Positions 11,940 to 24,406 of a stretch of DNA of 64,000 nt are shown here, in pieces (the stretch's first letter is position 1; every line of letters starts with the position of its first letter). The DNA is from Toxoplasma gondii ME49 (Eukaryota; Apicomplexa; Conoidasida; Eucoccidiorida; Sarcocystidae). The notes under the pieces were generated by a model. That model saw only the letters and a program-made list of their open reading frames with translations. It was not told the DNA's origin and ran no database searches. The translations under genes were made by a program, and so were the position numbers. The DNA is taken from NCBI RefSeq assembly GCF_000006565.2, contig NC_031477.1, forward strand, positions 636,669 through 700,668, read 5' to 3'.

Positions 11940-13460
11940 TGTTGGAGCTTGGCACTATGATTGGTGGATGGATTTTCTGTGTTATTCCTTCTCGGCTGTA
12001 TGGGTCTGTAGTCTTTCCATCACCTGTGAGATCAAAGCTGAACATCTAGTTTCGGCTTCTCCTTTGAAACTGCATATCTTTGTATTCGAGGACGTGACCC
12101 ACCTGTCTTTGTCTACCAGCCGCTTGGCCAGTGCGGCTGACCTCAGGCCCAATTTCCTGGGTTCCCTAAGACAGGTTGTTGCTTGTATGGCCTTTCTCCT
12201 AAAGTCATGCCTTTCCTAATAAATGCGTTTGTGCCGACGAATCAGATGACAAATGTATTCTTTTCGAGTTCAGTCAACTATGGAATGCGGGCAGGCAGTG
12301 CAGATATGGCATGGCGCGTCACTGAGTGAATTATGTGAAGCCGATATCGTTTCCAGGGGAATATTTTCAATAAATTCCGTGATGCGTGTTCCAAGAAATT
12401 GTTGTGGCCGACGTGTTCTATAATGCTCACGGGAAGAACTTGATTCTTCATTGTTCTTGTTAAAGATGCCATTTTTCAGTGTTTTGCTTTCCACGGTGGG
12501 TAACCCCCTGTCACCAATGTAGTGCTGTTCAATTATAGTGCGGTCCGAAGAGGACGTGAACATCTTCGCATCTGCATCATCGAACCCCTCAGTATTCTTT
12601 TGAAATGCCCGTACAAACAGGCGACCTTTCAGAGACAACTGCCATCTTTGGAGGGACAAAGACGTCTATCATCGGACGGCGCGCGTCAGCTGCGCCATTG
12701 GGCGAATCGCTCGTGTCCATCCTGCGCCGCGAATGCACGAATACACAGATCTTTTTAGTTGAGCTATTCTGCTTTTCAAACGGCGCCGCGGTCCACCAAG
12801 GCAACAAACAGAAGTTAAACTTGGTGATGCGTGAACGTGCAAAAAGTGCCCCTGTCGTAGCTGCACCCTGCCGAGAAAATGAATGCCTTCATACTGAAAA
12901 CGTCAGACAGGATGCGGAACAAGCGTTCGTTCAGTTCGGTGCATTTGAGGAGCTGTAAAGATTAGGAACAGTGCTCTCCGTCGCTGGAGATCGCTTATAC
13001 CGCATGACAACATGGCCAAGCTGTGGCATGTGCATGCACAAAACACGAGAACCACACAAGGGGTGGAATAAAAAAAACTGTAGGGTTCCCGTCGCCTACT
13101 CCGGATTTGTTTTCATGGTGATTTGGAGTAGCGACGTTACAGCTGAAGACACCCGCATGTCGAACACACAACCATTGCATGTGTGCAAGGCGTGAGCCCG
13201 GTACGAAAACCGCTGTGAAGAGTGTTGCCGCCTTCGAAGGCAAACAGACACAGCGTACACATCAGTAAGACAGGGCACTTCTGAAGCCTCTCGACGCAAC
13301 AAATGTACGCATCCATTTGAGAAATGTGCGCGCACTTCCAGAAATTGGTGCATTCTCCCCTATACGAGGCAGTAATGGGTGCTTTCCTCTGGCGAGTAGT
13401 TGTGTTTACCAATGTCTAAGCTCCTGAGAAATAATTGCCTCTTCGGGGGTCCATACCAAA
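11940..13460. other. Convergent 3' region; possible cytoplasmic-tail exon
   Basis: This lies between the plus-strand RCC1/TSP1 gene and the 3' end of the minus-strand RING ligase. I see no conserved domain. Two plus-strand segments could be tail exons: 12540-12602 (acidic, SEEDVNIFASASSNPSVFF then stop) and an open frame ending at 12958. Neither can be joined to 11935 in phase with confidence. The rest is probably 3' UTR and spacer. Confidence 0.35.
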
Positions 13461-16400
13461 CTACAGCGAGTATGGCAAAGCTGAAACGTTTTTTACTGTA
13501 GTATATCGGAATGTCGAGCTGTAGCCGTTTTCTTCGCTTGTGCCCGCGACCATTTGTGTGTTCCTGATCCCGAGCAGTTTCATATCACAGAGCTACGCAC
13601 ATCTCGGTTTTACCCTCCATGAAGAGAAACAGTTTACAGTGCGCCAAAAGCCTACTTTTTTGAGAGGCGCTACCGCTGGGACTGTCACTGGAGCACCTGA
13701 ACCACTGTACTAAACGTCTTTTCTTTTGCTTACGTTGCCTGCAGATGGGGCATTTGTTGCTTTGCATCCTCATGATGTTCGCGCACTGTGAAGCACAAGC
13801 ACACGTGCCGCACGAACGCCGGGACTGTGTTCAGTTCCCTTGAGAAGCGACCTTTCTTTCCATAAGGTATTCACGGAGACGCACTTGTTTGTAACTGGTT
13901 GCCTTCAGTCGAAGCGCAAGGGTTCATCTGATTTCGCTTGAAAATCTCAATTACTATATCAGAGGCTGAGTGTACCTTTGTGACGCAGAATAGCAGGGAA
14001 TCGGACAGCCGAAGCGTTCACGCTGCTCTACCTTTCACCACTCCAAATATCTCTGTGTGGCTGCTTCGTGAACTCAGGATCGTATCTCTGCTCCAGTTTT
14101 TTCACGTACAAAACCATATTTTCTACAGTGAAACTGGCATTCCATTCATATCACTTACGCCGCTGCAAAGGCACATGTGGCGGCACGGCAGGACCGCCGT
14201 GTTGCGTTCCTCAGCCAGGCAAATCACACACTCTCTGCAAAAAGCCAAAAACAGAAGTGAAGAACTGGCCTGACAGAAACAGCGATATTCCTGATAAACA
14301 TCAAGATTTCAGAAGCACTTTCTCTGGGTTTGGAGGAAGCATTTGATCACGGGAGCCACTGCAAACGCCAGACGGTGTCCTTTTCTATTTGCTTCCTTAC
14401 TTCCTCTACTTCGGTAGCCTTCTGCTTATCTCTCCTTCTTCCAACACCTCGACTGTTCAGCCCGCTGCGTCTCTGTCTCTCTCTTCCCTTTGAAAGACAC
14501 GGCTACTCAACACTTCCAACTTCCGAAGACCACTAGTGCATTTTTTCAAACGAAGTGACACAAGCAACAAAACCCGCTTCTTCTCTCACCTCCCAGCGAG
14601 ATTGTCGACTTGGCAATCCCCGGAGTTTCTGCTGTCTGACTCGTCGCCGCCCGAGCTGGCTCCAACGTTGCCGCCACGTGTTCCAGACGGCAACCGCTGC
14701 ATCTCCGTGCTGTTCCCTCGCTCGATGCCGAAGATTTCCTGACAACATGGAAGAAGACACAGAACACGGACGGTCCGATTCGTGGGTGGAGTGAGGAACT
14801 TTAAACGCTAAACGCAACAAACCACGGAAGACCCGCAAACTGTACCACCCCAGGTCGAACATAGTCGCGAGGTGAAGCGTGAAAGCACATCCCCCGATAG
14901 GTCCGTGAATCAAGTGAAAACACCTCTTCAGAGGTCAAACCTTTTTCAAATGCATCTTGAAATGATCGCTCCCCTATCTCCAGGCTTCCGACTACGAGTT
15001 ACCGAACAGCAGAAAAGTTTCAAATCCCTGAACCGGAGGTGTGATTGCGGAGTCTGTAAACGGAACACTTCTCCGGAAACCTCAAAGGAAATACATTGTC
15101 TCCACAGAGTCTCCGAGACCTAGACTGATGCCTGAGAGAAAACACTGAAGTACCCCCTGTGGCTTCCCCGCCAAATTGAAACACGTCCCGAATGACTAGC
15201 GACCATATTGAATGGATCCGATCGCACAAAACTTCAGCATCATCAACATACGAAAGCCGCCCATTCACCAGCTTACGAAACACAGAACGCCTCTGTTACG
15301 GACAATTTTCCGGCTGCTCGACTCACCTGAACCTCGAAAGTTCGTGTGCCAAACTGGATCTTCTGTTTGACAATCTGAGCCCGCCAATCCTGTCCTGGGG
15401 AGGAAGTGCCGAAATTCCCAGCGCTGCTACTCGCAGACGCATCGGCTGCCGCTGGATCAGTTCCTGTGGCGGGCCCGCCCCGCGGAGCGCGAAGGATCCG
15501 AGCGAAAGTGTACTGGTTTTTCACCATAGTCGGCTGGTAGGCACCAGACGACTGGGCAGGCGGGACGGATCGAAGACAAACGGTGATTGGGTAGACACCG
15601 CCGTCTTCGTCCTCGTCCTCACTGTCCAGAACCGCTTGCTGCTGATGCAACTCCGAGAGCAAAAGAGCTTCTGAATCACAGGACCAACACGGGGTACGAC
15701 AGAGGCACCAGCTGTGCAAATCGCCCGGTGAGCCGCCACGCGGGGGAGGGACTGCTGCATTGCAGCACTTCACGGCTAAATCCGACACACCAATAGAGGC
15801 GTGTGCCCGATTTCCCCCAAGTGCATTTCATCAATCAAGATACAAGCGATGAAATCAGCATCGACAAGACACTGTAACGAGGCGTAGATACACTGGAGAA
15901 ACAGCGTACTTCGGGGCAAGTCAGTGTTTCAGACTCACAAGAAATTTTGCACAGCAATGGTGAAAACGCGTGCAAGCCAGGGAAGCACGTGTGGCATCTC
16001 TACGCGAGCTTCTCATTTCACTGACACCGTTGTTTTGCAGCTGTCAGTGCACACGGATAAGGAAAAGGCACTCTGGCCGCCGGCGAACCCCTGCAGTCCC
16101 CAAGGTATGCAACCTGCACATTCAGATATTGCTCGTACCGCATCTGGAGGGTTTCTTACACAGGGAAAGGGGAAATGCAAGGCCCGTACCTTCGGCAGTT
16201 GTGCAGAAGTGCTGGTTCATTGCTGCAGGGAAGCGCCGCGAGCTTTCAGAGGTTGGACGAGAAAGTCGAGAAACGAAAGTGGGCGCGCCTGTTGCCGCAT
16301 CTGTAAGTTGTTGAGCGTAGTAGTGAACGGAAATGTCAACTTCAGTTGTGGAATCCAACAAGAAGGAGACAAATAGACGGTCGGGGTAGGAGGGGTCCTG

Positions 16401-17177
16401 CACGCGAACACAGCAACATCTGCAATCGAGAACGGCTTCAGCGGCAAAAACTACGACCAAAACAACATTCCTTGGGCCTCGGTTATGTATCGCCCGTAGA
16501 CGTTCGTCTAGATAGCTGTGCAAAAGAAAATTCAGGGAAAATCAAAAAGCTACGTCAACGGAGAATTCATGGATAGCTCTGGAGTGCCAACCTCTCAACA
16601 CCGCCGGCTTAGTCTTGCATTCCTTCTCTGGGGACATGTATTCGAGTCTCGAATTCATGCAAAAACAGGGCGGGCAGAGGCCTGCCATTACTGAAACAGT
16701 ACATGAAGGAATTGAGGCCGGTTCCCTGAGACGTGCATTGGTCTGTCGGATTCGTCGAGACCCGACAGAGTATACTGCCATGCAAGAATGTCTCTGTATA
16801 CACATGTACATATATTTTCGAGAAGTCACTGGGTGGCCACCGGCCACCTGCGCAATATAGAATAGAAACCTGCAGCGGTTTTGTTCCCCCTCGCGTACGT
16901 GGAAGCATTTTAGGGAGTGCTTGTGCAAGTTGACTGGGTTCTTGACCACGCAAGTCTGCTGTACACTGAGCCGCGGAACAGCTTCCGGATTCGGTACAGG
17001 AACTTCACTTTGCGGGTCGAATCGAGGGTCTGTTGGCTGCTGAAGAGGAACGTTGGAAGTTCCAGCTCGGCCCCCCACGTTCGGATTCTGGCTGGCAGGA
17101 ATGAAAACAACCTGCTGAGGGCCGTAACTCAGTCGGCTAGAGGGCTCTTGCCGGTCCCGGCTGACTCCTCCACCCAT
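13461..17177 (-). CDS. MGRN1/LUL-type RING E3 ubiquitin ligase, predicted N-myristoylated
   Basis: Predicted E3 ligase related to animal mahogunin (MGRN1/RNF157) and plant LOG2/LUL proteins, which ubiquitinate membrane cargo from a lipid-anchored position. Exons: 17177-16899, 16397-16190, an unplaced small exon, 15670-15327, 14738-14590, 14234-14159, 13785-13734, 13480-13461. The start MGGGVSRD gives the Gly2 plus Ser/Arg context of N-myristoylation. The substrate-binding region shows [19 protein letters not shown], then [12 protein letters not shown], then IVKQKIQF and VQEIFGIE; the last matches the EIYGIE helix of MGRN1. The RING reads [33 protein letters not shown] and NKCPIC, a complete C3HC4 set. 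The last 20-nt exon ends PLPYSL, like the short tail after the RING in the family. The missing exon must enter and leave in phase 1; 16090-16050 is a candidate. Length is about 400 aa. Confidence 0.85.
14159..14234 (-). other. First RING half-exon of the MGRN1-like ligase
   Basis: This 76-nt exon enters in phase 2 from 14590 and leaves in phase 0 at a GTAAGT donor. It supplies the first zinc ligands (ECVIC) and the central PCRHMCLC motif. The second RING exon (13785-13734) supplies the following Cys and the CPIC ligands. The RING is therefore interrupted by an intron of about 370 bp in its middle. Confidence 0.85.
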
Positions 17178-19863
17178 CGCGAGGGCGATTCTGGGGAATG
17201 ACGCAGGAGGGAGAAAAACCAGGTTGGAGCACCCGAAGTGGACGAAATTGTCAAAATATCAGTAAAAAAAAGGAAACAAAAGGACCCGCTTACCTTCCGC
17301 TTACGAAAACAAAAGAAATTACCGGAGACCGGCAAGACAACGAAGGCAACAGCTACAACTACTCGCTTCGTTCCAGAGACCTTGAAAATTCCGTGCAATT
17401 CTCTGTTTAGGAACAGTCGTGTCTCGTGCAAAAGCGGAAAGCTGAGACTGTCTATTGTGTCTTGCCGCCAACACTTTTTGGTGTTCACTATTTTAGAGAG
17501 CGAAGAATATTCTCCGGGGGAAGAGGTGATGCAGGAAAAAAATCGAATCACGCACAAGGTAAATGCATGACGTCAGTGCGAGTTGTCGCAGCGCACATCG
17601 GAGGGCGAGACGGTAAAGAAGCCGCCGCGAGTTTGCTACTTTCTTTCACTGTTGAAAAGAAACCGATTAGTCGTGTTGTTTTCTTTAGGTTGGTTGTCTT
17701 CGTTCTCCGTATGTGCCAAGACATTAAAAATAGAGAGAGAGAAACGCCCCTTGAAACCTTTCGTCACACGCATGTGCAAAAGGCTCCTTTCCTTGAATGT
17801 TTTGACAATTCCCATTCAAAGTACCCATGCTGGACAACACAGGCGTTCTGGTGTCCTTGAATGTTTTGACAATTCCCATTCAAAGTACCCATGCTGGACA
17901 ACACAGGCGTTCTGGTGGTTCCCGGGTACGCTGTATTCTGGCAGTCCCACTCCCGGCAGAATGAATACGAAAGTGGCGTCTGGTCTGCGTGATGGAAATC
18001 CCCCTGTTCGCATCAGTGTCCAGTGGACTAAGAAAACAAAACCCGTGAAAGTGAAAAGTCAGAAGCTCCTTACCGCAGGTAATGCTCGGCAAGGGGTCCT
18101 GTACGTCATCACAGTGAACCGTACCCCATCACAACTCCGAAACTATCTGTAGGAATGATCCAACGGTGTTTCTGTACACACATATCGGCCGTCTGTTTGA
18201 AAGCAGGATGAGCAGAGGTAGTAGAGATACTCCCATCCACCGGTAGTTTTGAGAGCGGGAGCAATGCAATGCCACAAACCGTCCTTTGCATCGTTGAGTT
18301 TCAGAAATGACAAGAAAACAGTGAGATGGCCAAAAATGCAGTAAAAGTGTACAGCGCGGTATTTTGGGAGAGCGAAGGCTCGTTTGTTCGTTGGCAGGCC
18401 GAATCAAGGAAGTTACTCGCTAGCAGAACGGTGTTGACAAGGGTAAACCGATCACGTATCAGAGCGCCTACTTTTCTTCTGTGTGCCACATTTCCCAGTC
18501 CTGGATTTCTGTGGGGGAACTTCCAGCCACGTAACGTGATTAGCTTCTCATTTGCCCCCTACGTCAAGGACGGACATCGAGAAACTTCTGCGCCCCTATT
18601 CCTAGAGAAGGTTCTAACGCTGCAGACGGAGTAAATATGCGTACGGCTATTCACCCCTTTCAGATACCACAGCAGCAAGAAAGGACATACTTCTCGGTTC
18701 CCTGTAGTCTTAAAAAAACCGAGCATCTCCAGCACGGCGTTCCAGTGAAGAATCTCTGGAAGCGACTTTCTGGATACAATTCTATGGGTGTAACATGGAA
18801 AGTGAGAAACGATTTCTATGAATTTCGCTTGCAGACACACCGCTCCCACTCCATCAACCTGATATGTAGAAAAACTGGAACCCATTGATGAAGAATACGC
18901 GTTCTCATGTTGCGTGTGTAACCTGCTAACGGCTGGATAGTACGACTGTCCGCTGACACGTTGCCTCAGCCTTGTCTAGTGCCCAAAAAGTTCTACCCGA
19001 TTTTTTTTTTCGCGACTAATGGCCGATAAATTCCTTCGTATGCTTCACATTCCACTCGTCACTCTTGCAGGGCAACGTCTTCGACGGTTCGCACTTCTGA
19101 GAAGTATTCTCTACGGCCATTCGTACCCCCTGTGAAAGGGCAGCCTGCCGCTTGTTGGACCACTATTTGTCGGGAGCATAGCCGAGCGCGACCGAACGGA
19201 GACAGACGCAACCATCCCGAACAATGGCTAGGAGCAAAGATAGAGCCATGTAGAGAGCATAACACATTCAAAATCCACTGCTCCAGACAGACTGGGTTCT
19301 TAATTTTGGTGAAGTGGATGGCCCATACACGCAGACACAAGACAGACTTCCCTGGAATACACATGCGTATGTTCAGGGCGCGTTTTACGTGGAACGAAAT
19401 CAGGACAGTGATCGTGAACTGCACGCCCTGACCCGCAGGCTACCGCAGTCAAAACCATTTTGAGAAACGGTTGGTTCTGCTAGAACGGTTTTTGGATACC
19501 GAAGGTCTCCTCCGTTGTTTTGCTTCTCGCCGCATTCGCACGGACCGGTTCTGACTCTGTACTACACGCAGTCGCGTGACACGGGGTGACCGCGAAGCCT
19601 CATGCAGCACGCAGATTTTCTTGCATGCGCCATGTCTAGGGCTGGTTGGTCAGAAACTCTCAGACTGCTACTTCTCTTCAGAAAGATGTAACCAGGAGGT
19701 GTTAACACTCTCACACCCTTGAAGTGTAACTGTTTTCTTTGCGTCCAGCTCGGGTGTCCTGCCACTCTTCAGGACGAGTTTTTGCGGCTGCGTATTGCGC
19801 GACCAGGTCAAGCCATTGGCTTTGTCTTTCATAAATTCTGAGTCACTTTTCCCCTTAGTCATA
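17178..19863. promoter_or_regulatory. Divergent intergenic region (RING ligase / J-domain protein)
   Basis: About 2.7 kb separates two start codons on opposite strands, so both promoters and both 5' UTRs should lie here. Open frames such as 17583-18152 look non-coding and are partly produced by a tandem duplication. No core promoter element can be assigned by eye. The only clear structure is the 64-bp direct repeat at 17790-17917. Confidence 0.5.
17790..17917 (+). repeat. Perfect 64-bp tandem duplication
   Basis: Bases 17790-17853 are repeated without change at 17854-17917. The unit begins TCCTTGAATG and ends GCGTTCTGGTG. It lies about 0.6 kb upstream of the RING ligase start and 2 kb upstream of the J-protein start. 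The lack of divergence suggests a recent duplication or active homogenisation. Confidence 0.95.
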
Positions 19864-22800
19864 ATGGATGAAGTTTTGCAGAGATCCTTTGTCTACGGGC
19901 TTTGTACCACTACAATCCTAAGTCCAACTCTCCAATACTACCTCCCGGATCGTGGCCGCCGATGGCTTCGCCTCTTCAAGAAGCCAGGTGGGTCAAAAAG
20001 CACCACTTCGTATCGTGGAAAACAGCATGTTCTTGGATACCCCATGTTTGCCTTCTTTCAGCAATAAGCAACGCCGGTTCCATCGCTTCACACTTGTGTC
20101 GCCCTCATTTATGTCCCTCCCGTCTCTGTCCGCTGCCGCGGGTCCGTACACTTTTTCTAGATTTGTGTCTGAGGTCCACAGCGCTTCTGATTCCAGTCGT
20201 TTCGGGAATTAGGGCCACTGCTAGACAAGAAACAGCAATTCCTCTGGGGATTTCAGACTTCCAGTTTCTTCTCGACTGCCGCATTTTCTTTCTGGCGCAG
20301 CTCCCCCCCACCTCTTTTATCCTTGCTTCTGTGCGGAGGGGGACGATCAAGTGATTGCGAAATTGCTAACCGTCTTTTATTAAACTAGTGATGCAGTTTG
20401 TTTTCAGTGTCGCATGTGACACTTTGTGGACGGCAAAGCCTGATGTGCCTATTCCTCCGTTTCTGGCGATTTCTTGTCGTAGAATTTTGTGTGGTGCGTA
20501 CCGCGAAAGAAGACCGTCTTTGTTTTCTTGCCATCCATATTTTGGGCTGAAATGCCACCAGTGGTCCTTCACGAGAAATAGCATTCAGGGATGTAGAACA
20601 CTCTTAGATACAGTGAAAGAGATCTTACAGTATTTTCTAGATACGGGAAACCCGCGCGTCTAGCACAGTCTCTGACGACAAAACATCGCGACGACTGCGG
20701 TGTACCATTCCACTTCGGTGTGGTTCCAGCATCTTCGCCCTTGAGTGATGATCGAAATGGATCTCGGCATCTGATAGAGTAGCCATGTACTGACATGACT
20801 ACGCTTCGTTTGCTTTTTTGTGAGGGGTGACCAGGGGTGGCAACACGGTTTTGACCAATTTCCTGTCTGTGAATGCGTCGGGCGTTCCTGCAGTTCTCAC
20901 GGCCATGCTTCTGTATCTCTTCTATGCTGCTATTCCAACTGATCGTCGGGACCTCTACACCATCCTCGATGTTGACGTCATGGCTTCAAAGAATGACATT
21001 TTGCAGGTGATCGGAATGAGCCTGCCGCGCGCGCTCGCGGCAAGTTCTGCGTGTATGCACATTCGAGTCGAAAACAGAGATGGCACTTGATGGGTTAAGG
21101 AATCGTTTCAACAAAATGGCAACTGAGGGGTCTGAATGTTCAAATACACAAACCCGTTGTTGCGTGTGTTCTTTCTTTTCGGCAAGCCTTGCGCGATCTG
21201 TTGCAGAGCACCTTCATGTTAAGGTTGCTTCCTCCACTGTTTCATGCGTTTGACACGTGAAACTGGAAACGGCTGGAGCTCAAGTCGCTCGCCTTCGCAG
21301 CAGAAGCTCGTTCAAACGAGGCACGGCAGCTCGTCGATTGTCGTTTGTGGTCGTTTTCCTTCGTCAGAACACTTTCGAGCATTCCAGAAACACATGTATA
21401 TAGTGCGTGTGCTCCAGACACCGGCATCGTTCCTTTGCTGGAGTTCCTGTTTTCCAGGCCTATCGAACCGTCTCGAAGAAGTTCCACCCCGACAAGGTTG
21501 CGGCGGCCGAAGCATCTGGAGGCGCAGTTCCCCAGCGTCCTTCCGGCTTTTCCAAAATGACGAATGAGGAGTTCTTCATGGAAATAAAGAAAGCCCAAGA
21601 GGTCCTGATGAGCGACACACGCAGATCCAATTACGACCGTTTTGGCGACTACAAATACGGTGCGCCATCCCCAGTTCTCTCTCTCGTTTCTGTCTCTTGT
21701 GTTCGCTGCCTCGCCCTTTGTCGGGGTGGACTGGATGCCCGTCTCCGGTATTAAACAGCTGGCGAAGCGCTTTAGAGACCGCTCTCCAGTTTAGACGGCA
21801 CGTTGGTGTGTCAGCGCAGGTGCCTAACCGTGATGGAGACCGCTATTGTGGGTAAAACGTGGAAGCGGGTGGTTGAGTTTAAAGGAATCGGAAACGGAGG
21901 TTCCGGCGCTGTGGAGAAGCTGTTTCGTGGGTGGGCTCTGCAGCGGCGTCTCGCTGTGGACTGTCGCGGCAAAATCAGGTCTTTCGGGATCCGTCGGGTG
22001 TACAGACACCTGAGGCAAAGTGTGCCGACTGTGTGTTGAGCCGCTGAACTGGGAGACGCGTCTTCACGCATTCGGCATGGGTTTTCTGGTTCTGTGCTTC
22101 TCGCAGGGGATATCGACGAAAAGACAACGATGATCGTCGTTTGCCTGGCTCTGGTTTCGCACCTTTTGTGCTTCTGCGTCGGCTTCCTTGTTTCGTATCC
22201 GAAGCACGTCACTTTTGCTCGCCAAGTAGGTGTCTGCCTCTTGCCCGACTGCTCAAAATCTGTGGTCATCTTTGGTTTGCTTTGTGTGAATCCTTGTCTT
22301 TCTGTAAAGCGGAGGGTCTGTCCCTTTTCCGTGTCTTCTACCGGCCACCCCTCTTTATCGTCTTCGGCGTCAAGGCGCCGGATCAGGGAGAGGCAGCTCG
22401 CCCGCTGTACAGACAGCTCTGAAAACTGGTTCTTCGCGGCGACACTTCCGAGCATTCTGTCTGCTTTTCTCTTGGTTCCACTCCAGAGAACATATTTGCC
22501 ACCCACATTTTTGTCCCCTGGTGTCTGTCCCGTGCAGATCTACGTCGTGTACAGCCTCGCCATGTTCTGCAACGAACTTCAACTGCGATTCGTCGAAAAC
22601 GGAGACTCTCTCGCTTTCCTGCCCTACGTCAGCTCTCTCGTCCCGTTCGAGAGAGTTCATGTAAGCCAAAAATTGGATTTGAGTGTTCGGCAAACAACAC
22701 ACGGTAGTCACTCGCAGAACCGGCAGGTTTTTCGAATCTCTTCAGCTGTCTCGGTTCTCTCTTGAGAAGAAAAACCCTAGGACGCAGCTTTTTTCGAATC

Positions 22801-24371
22801 CTCACATGACGGTTTGTGGAAAAGGACGTTGTTGACGCGTGGATCCTTGGCACTCTGCATCTGTCGGGATGCCGTCTTGCTTATCGGAGAATCTCCTTTC
22901 TGCCACGGAGGACAAACTCAAGAGCGAAACGGCCTTCACGCGGAAGGTGTGAGAGTGTGGATGCATGCGTATATCTATGTTCATATATATATATATATAT
23001 ATATAATGGTGGAGTTGTCTGTTCGTTTCCATTTGTGTTGCGCCAGCTGTGACTTCAGTGAAATGCATGTAGATACCTTCCTCATGTATGCCCGGGGACG
23101 TTTCTCGTCAGCCTTTTTCTGCCCCGTCTCCACATGTGTCAAACAGAGAACAGGTGTGAGCACATTGTTCCTGCGAGTCTGGCACCTCTCCCTTTTTCAG
23201 TTCTTCCGGTCTCTCTTCCCCTGCGTCCTGTGCGCGAGTCTCTGCCTGTCCAAGTGGAATTTCTCGGACAACCCCGCGAAGCGTCTGGCCTTGCTGAAGG
23301 CTCTGCTCTCGACCAACCGAGTGCTGACGGAGAGAACACAGGAACTCATTCGTGTGACAGGTGCGCTCTCCTCGGCTGTCCATACACGGCGAGGAAAAAG
23401 GAAAGTTTACTCAAAAACACTTTGTCCACATATCGAGATGCATATATCTGTGTCTGTGTACGTGTGTACGCATTCATCAGTGTGTGGATGGATAGGCTTT
23501 TTCTGTCGTTGAAAATTAGAAAATGTTCCGACGGGGGTATGGCATTTCTGGAGAGTGGAGAGAAGAGTGGAAGGGCGCACACGAACATGACAGAAAAGTC
23601 GACTTCTCGAATTTTCTTGCTCGGCACCTTTTGCCGTTCCTGTGGTTGCCGCCGTTGCATGCAGCCTGGTTCGCGCAGGCACAGAGTTAGGCGTCGCGAA
23701 GGCAAATGTGAAACGAGAGAGAGTGAATAATGGTAGATTACCCAAATGCACAACAGAGCGACGTCGTACTTTTCCAACGCAAAAGATTCTCGGCGCGAAT
23801 CTGAAGGAAGTGTCGAGGTGCAGGCGACAGGTTGTCTTTCGAGGGACTGTGAGGCATTGGTATTTCAGCAGATCCAATGTTCTAGTTTTCCTGCGTGTGT
23901 GCAAAGACAGGCGCTCACAGAGATTTGCAGCGCGCAGTGCACTCGATACACAGGACAGAAGTGAAAGTGAACGATGCAAAAGAGAATGTGTCTTTTTGGC
24001 AAGAATTTCACTGAGATTTAAAGAAAGAAGGATCTGTCTGTGTCGTTGTCTTTTCAGCGTACTTGAAGACCATGGGGACGCCGTCGACTGCCGCCATCAA
24101 AACGCAACAACAACAAATGACTCACCTCAAGTCCGCGGCACTCCGTGCAAGATTCTCTGGTGAGTCCCCTGTCTTTTTGCTTCCACAAGCTTCTATCGCG
24201 GACCTTTTCTATGAATTCTCTGCTCATCCCTAGTGGTTCGTGTGCTGCTTCCGTGCTCTTCCGTAGCCTCTTCTTTACTGTAGATCTCTTTTCGTCACCA
24301 CTTTGAGAAACTGGCGGCAAGCGGGGCAGAAGAAACAGGCTACTTGAGGTAGACAGATTTTTGCTTGCGCT

Positions 24372-24406
<35 letters not shown>

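Noticed and set aside
13790..13860. Second RING-like fragment on the minus strand reading VRHVCLC
   Set aside because: It lacks the first zinc-binding Cys pair, is out of frame with the following RING exon, and overlaps the acceptor of that exon. The exon at 14234-14159 fits in phase with full ligands.
16542..16860. Downstream continuation of the ligase first exon, including a frame reading [20 protein letters not shown]
   Set aside because: The GTACGC donor at 16898 joins in phase 0 to the conserved exon at 16397, so this stretch is intronic.
17583..18152. 189-codon plus-strand open frame
   Set aside because: It runs through the 64-bp duplication, which creates a false peptide repeat, and has no recognisable domain.
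21811..22506. 231-codon minus-strand frame inside the J-protein gene
   Set aside because: It overlaps a well-supported plus-strand exon and shows no domain.
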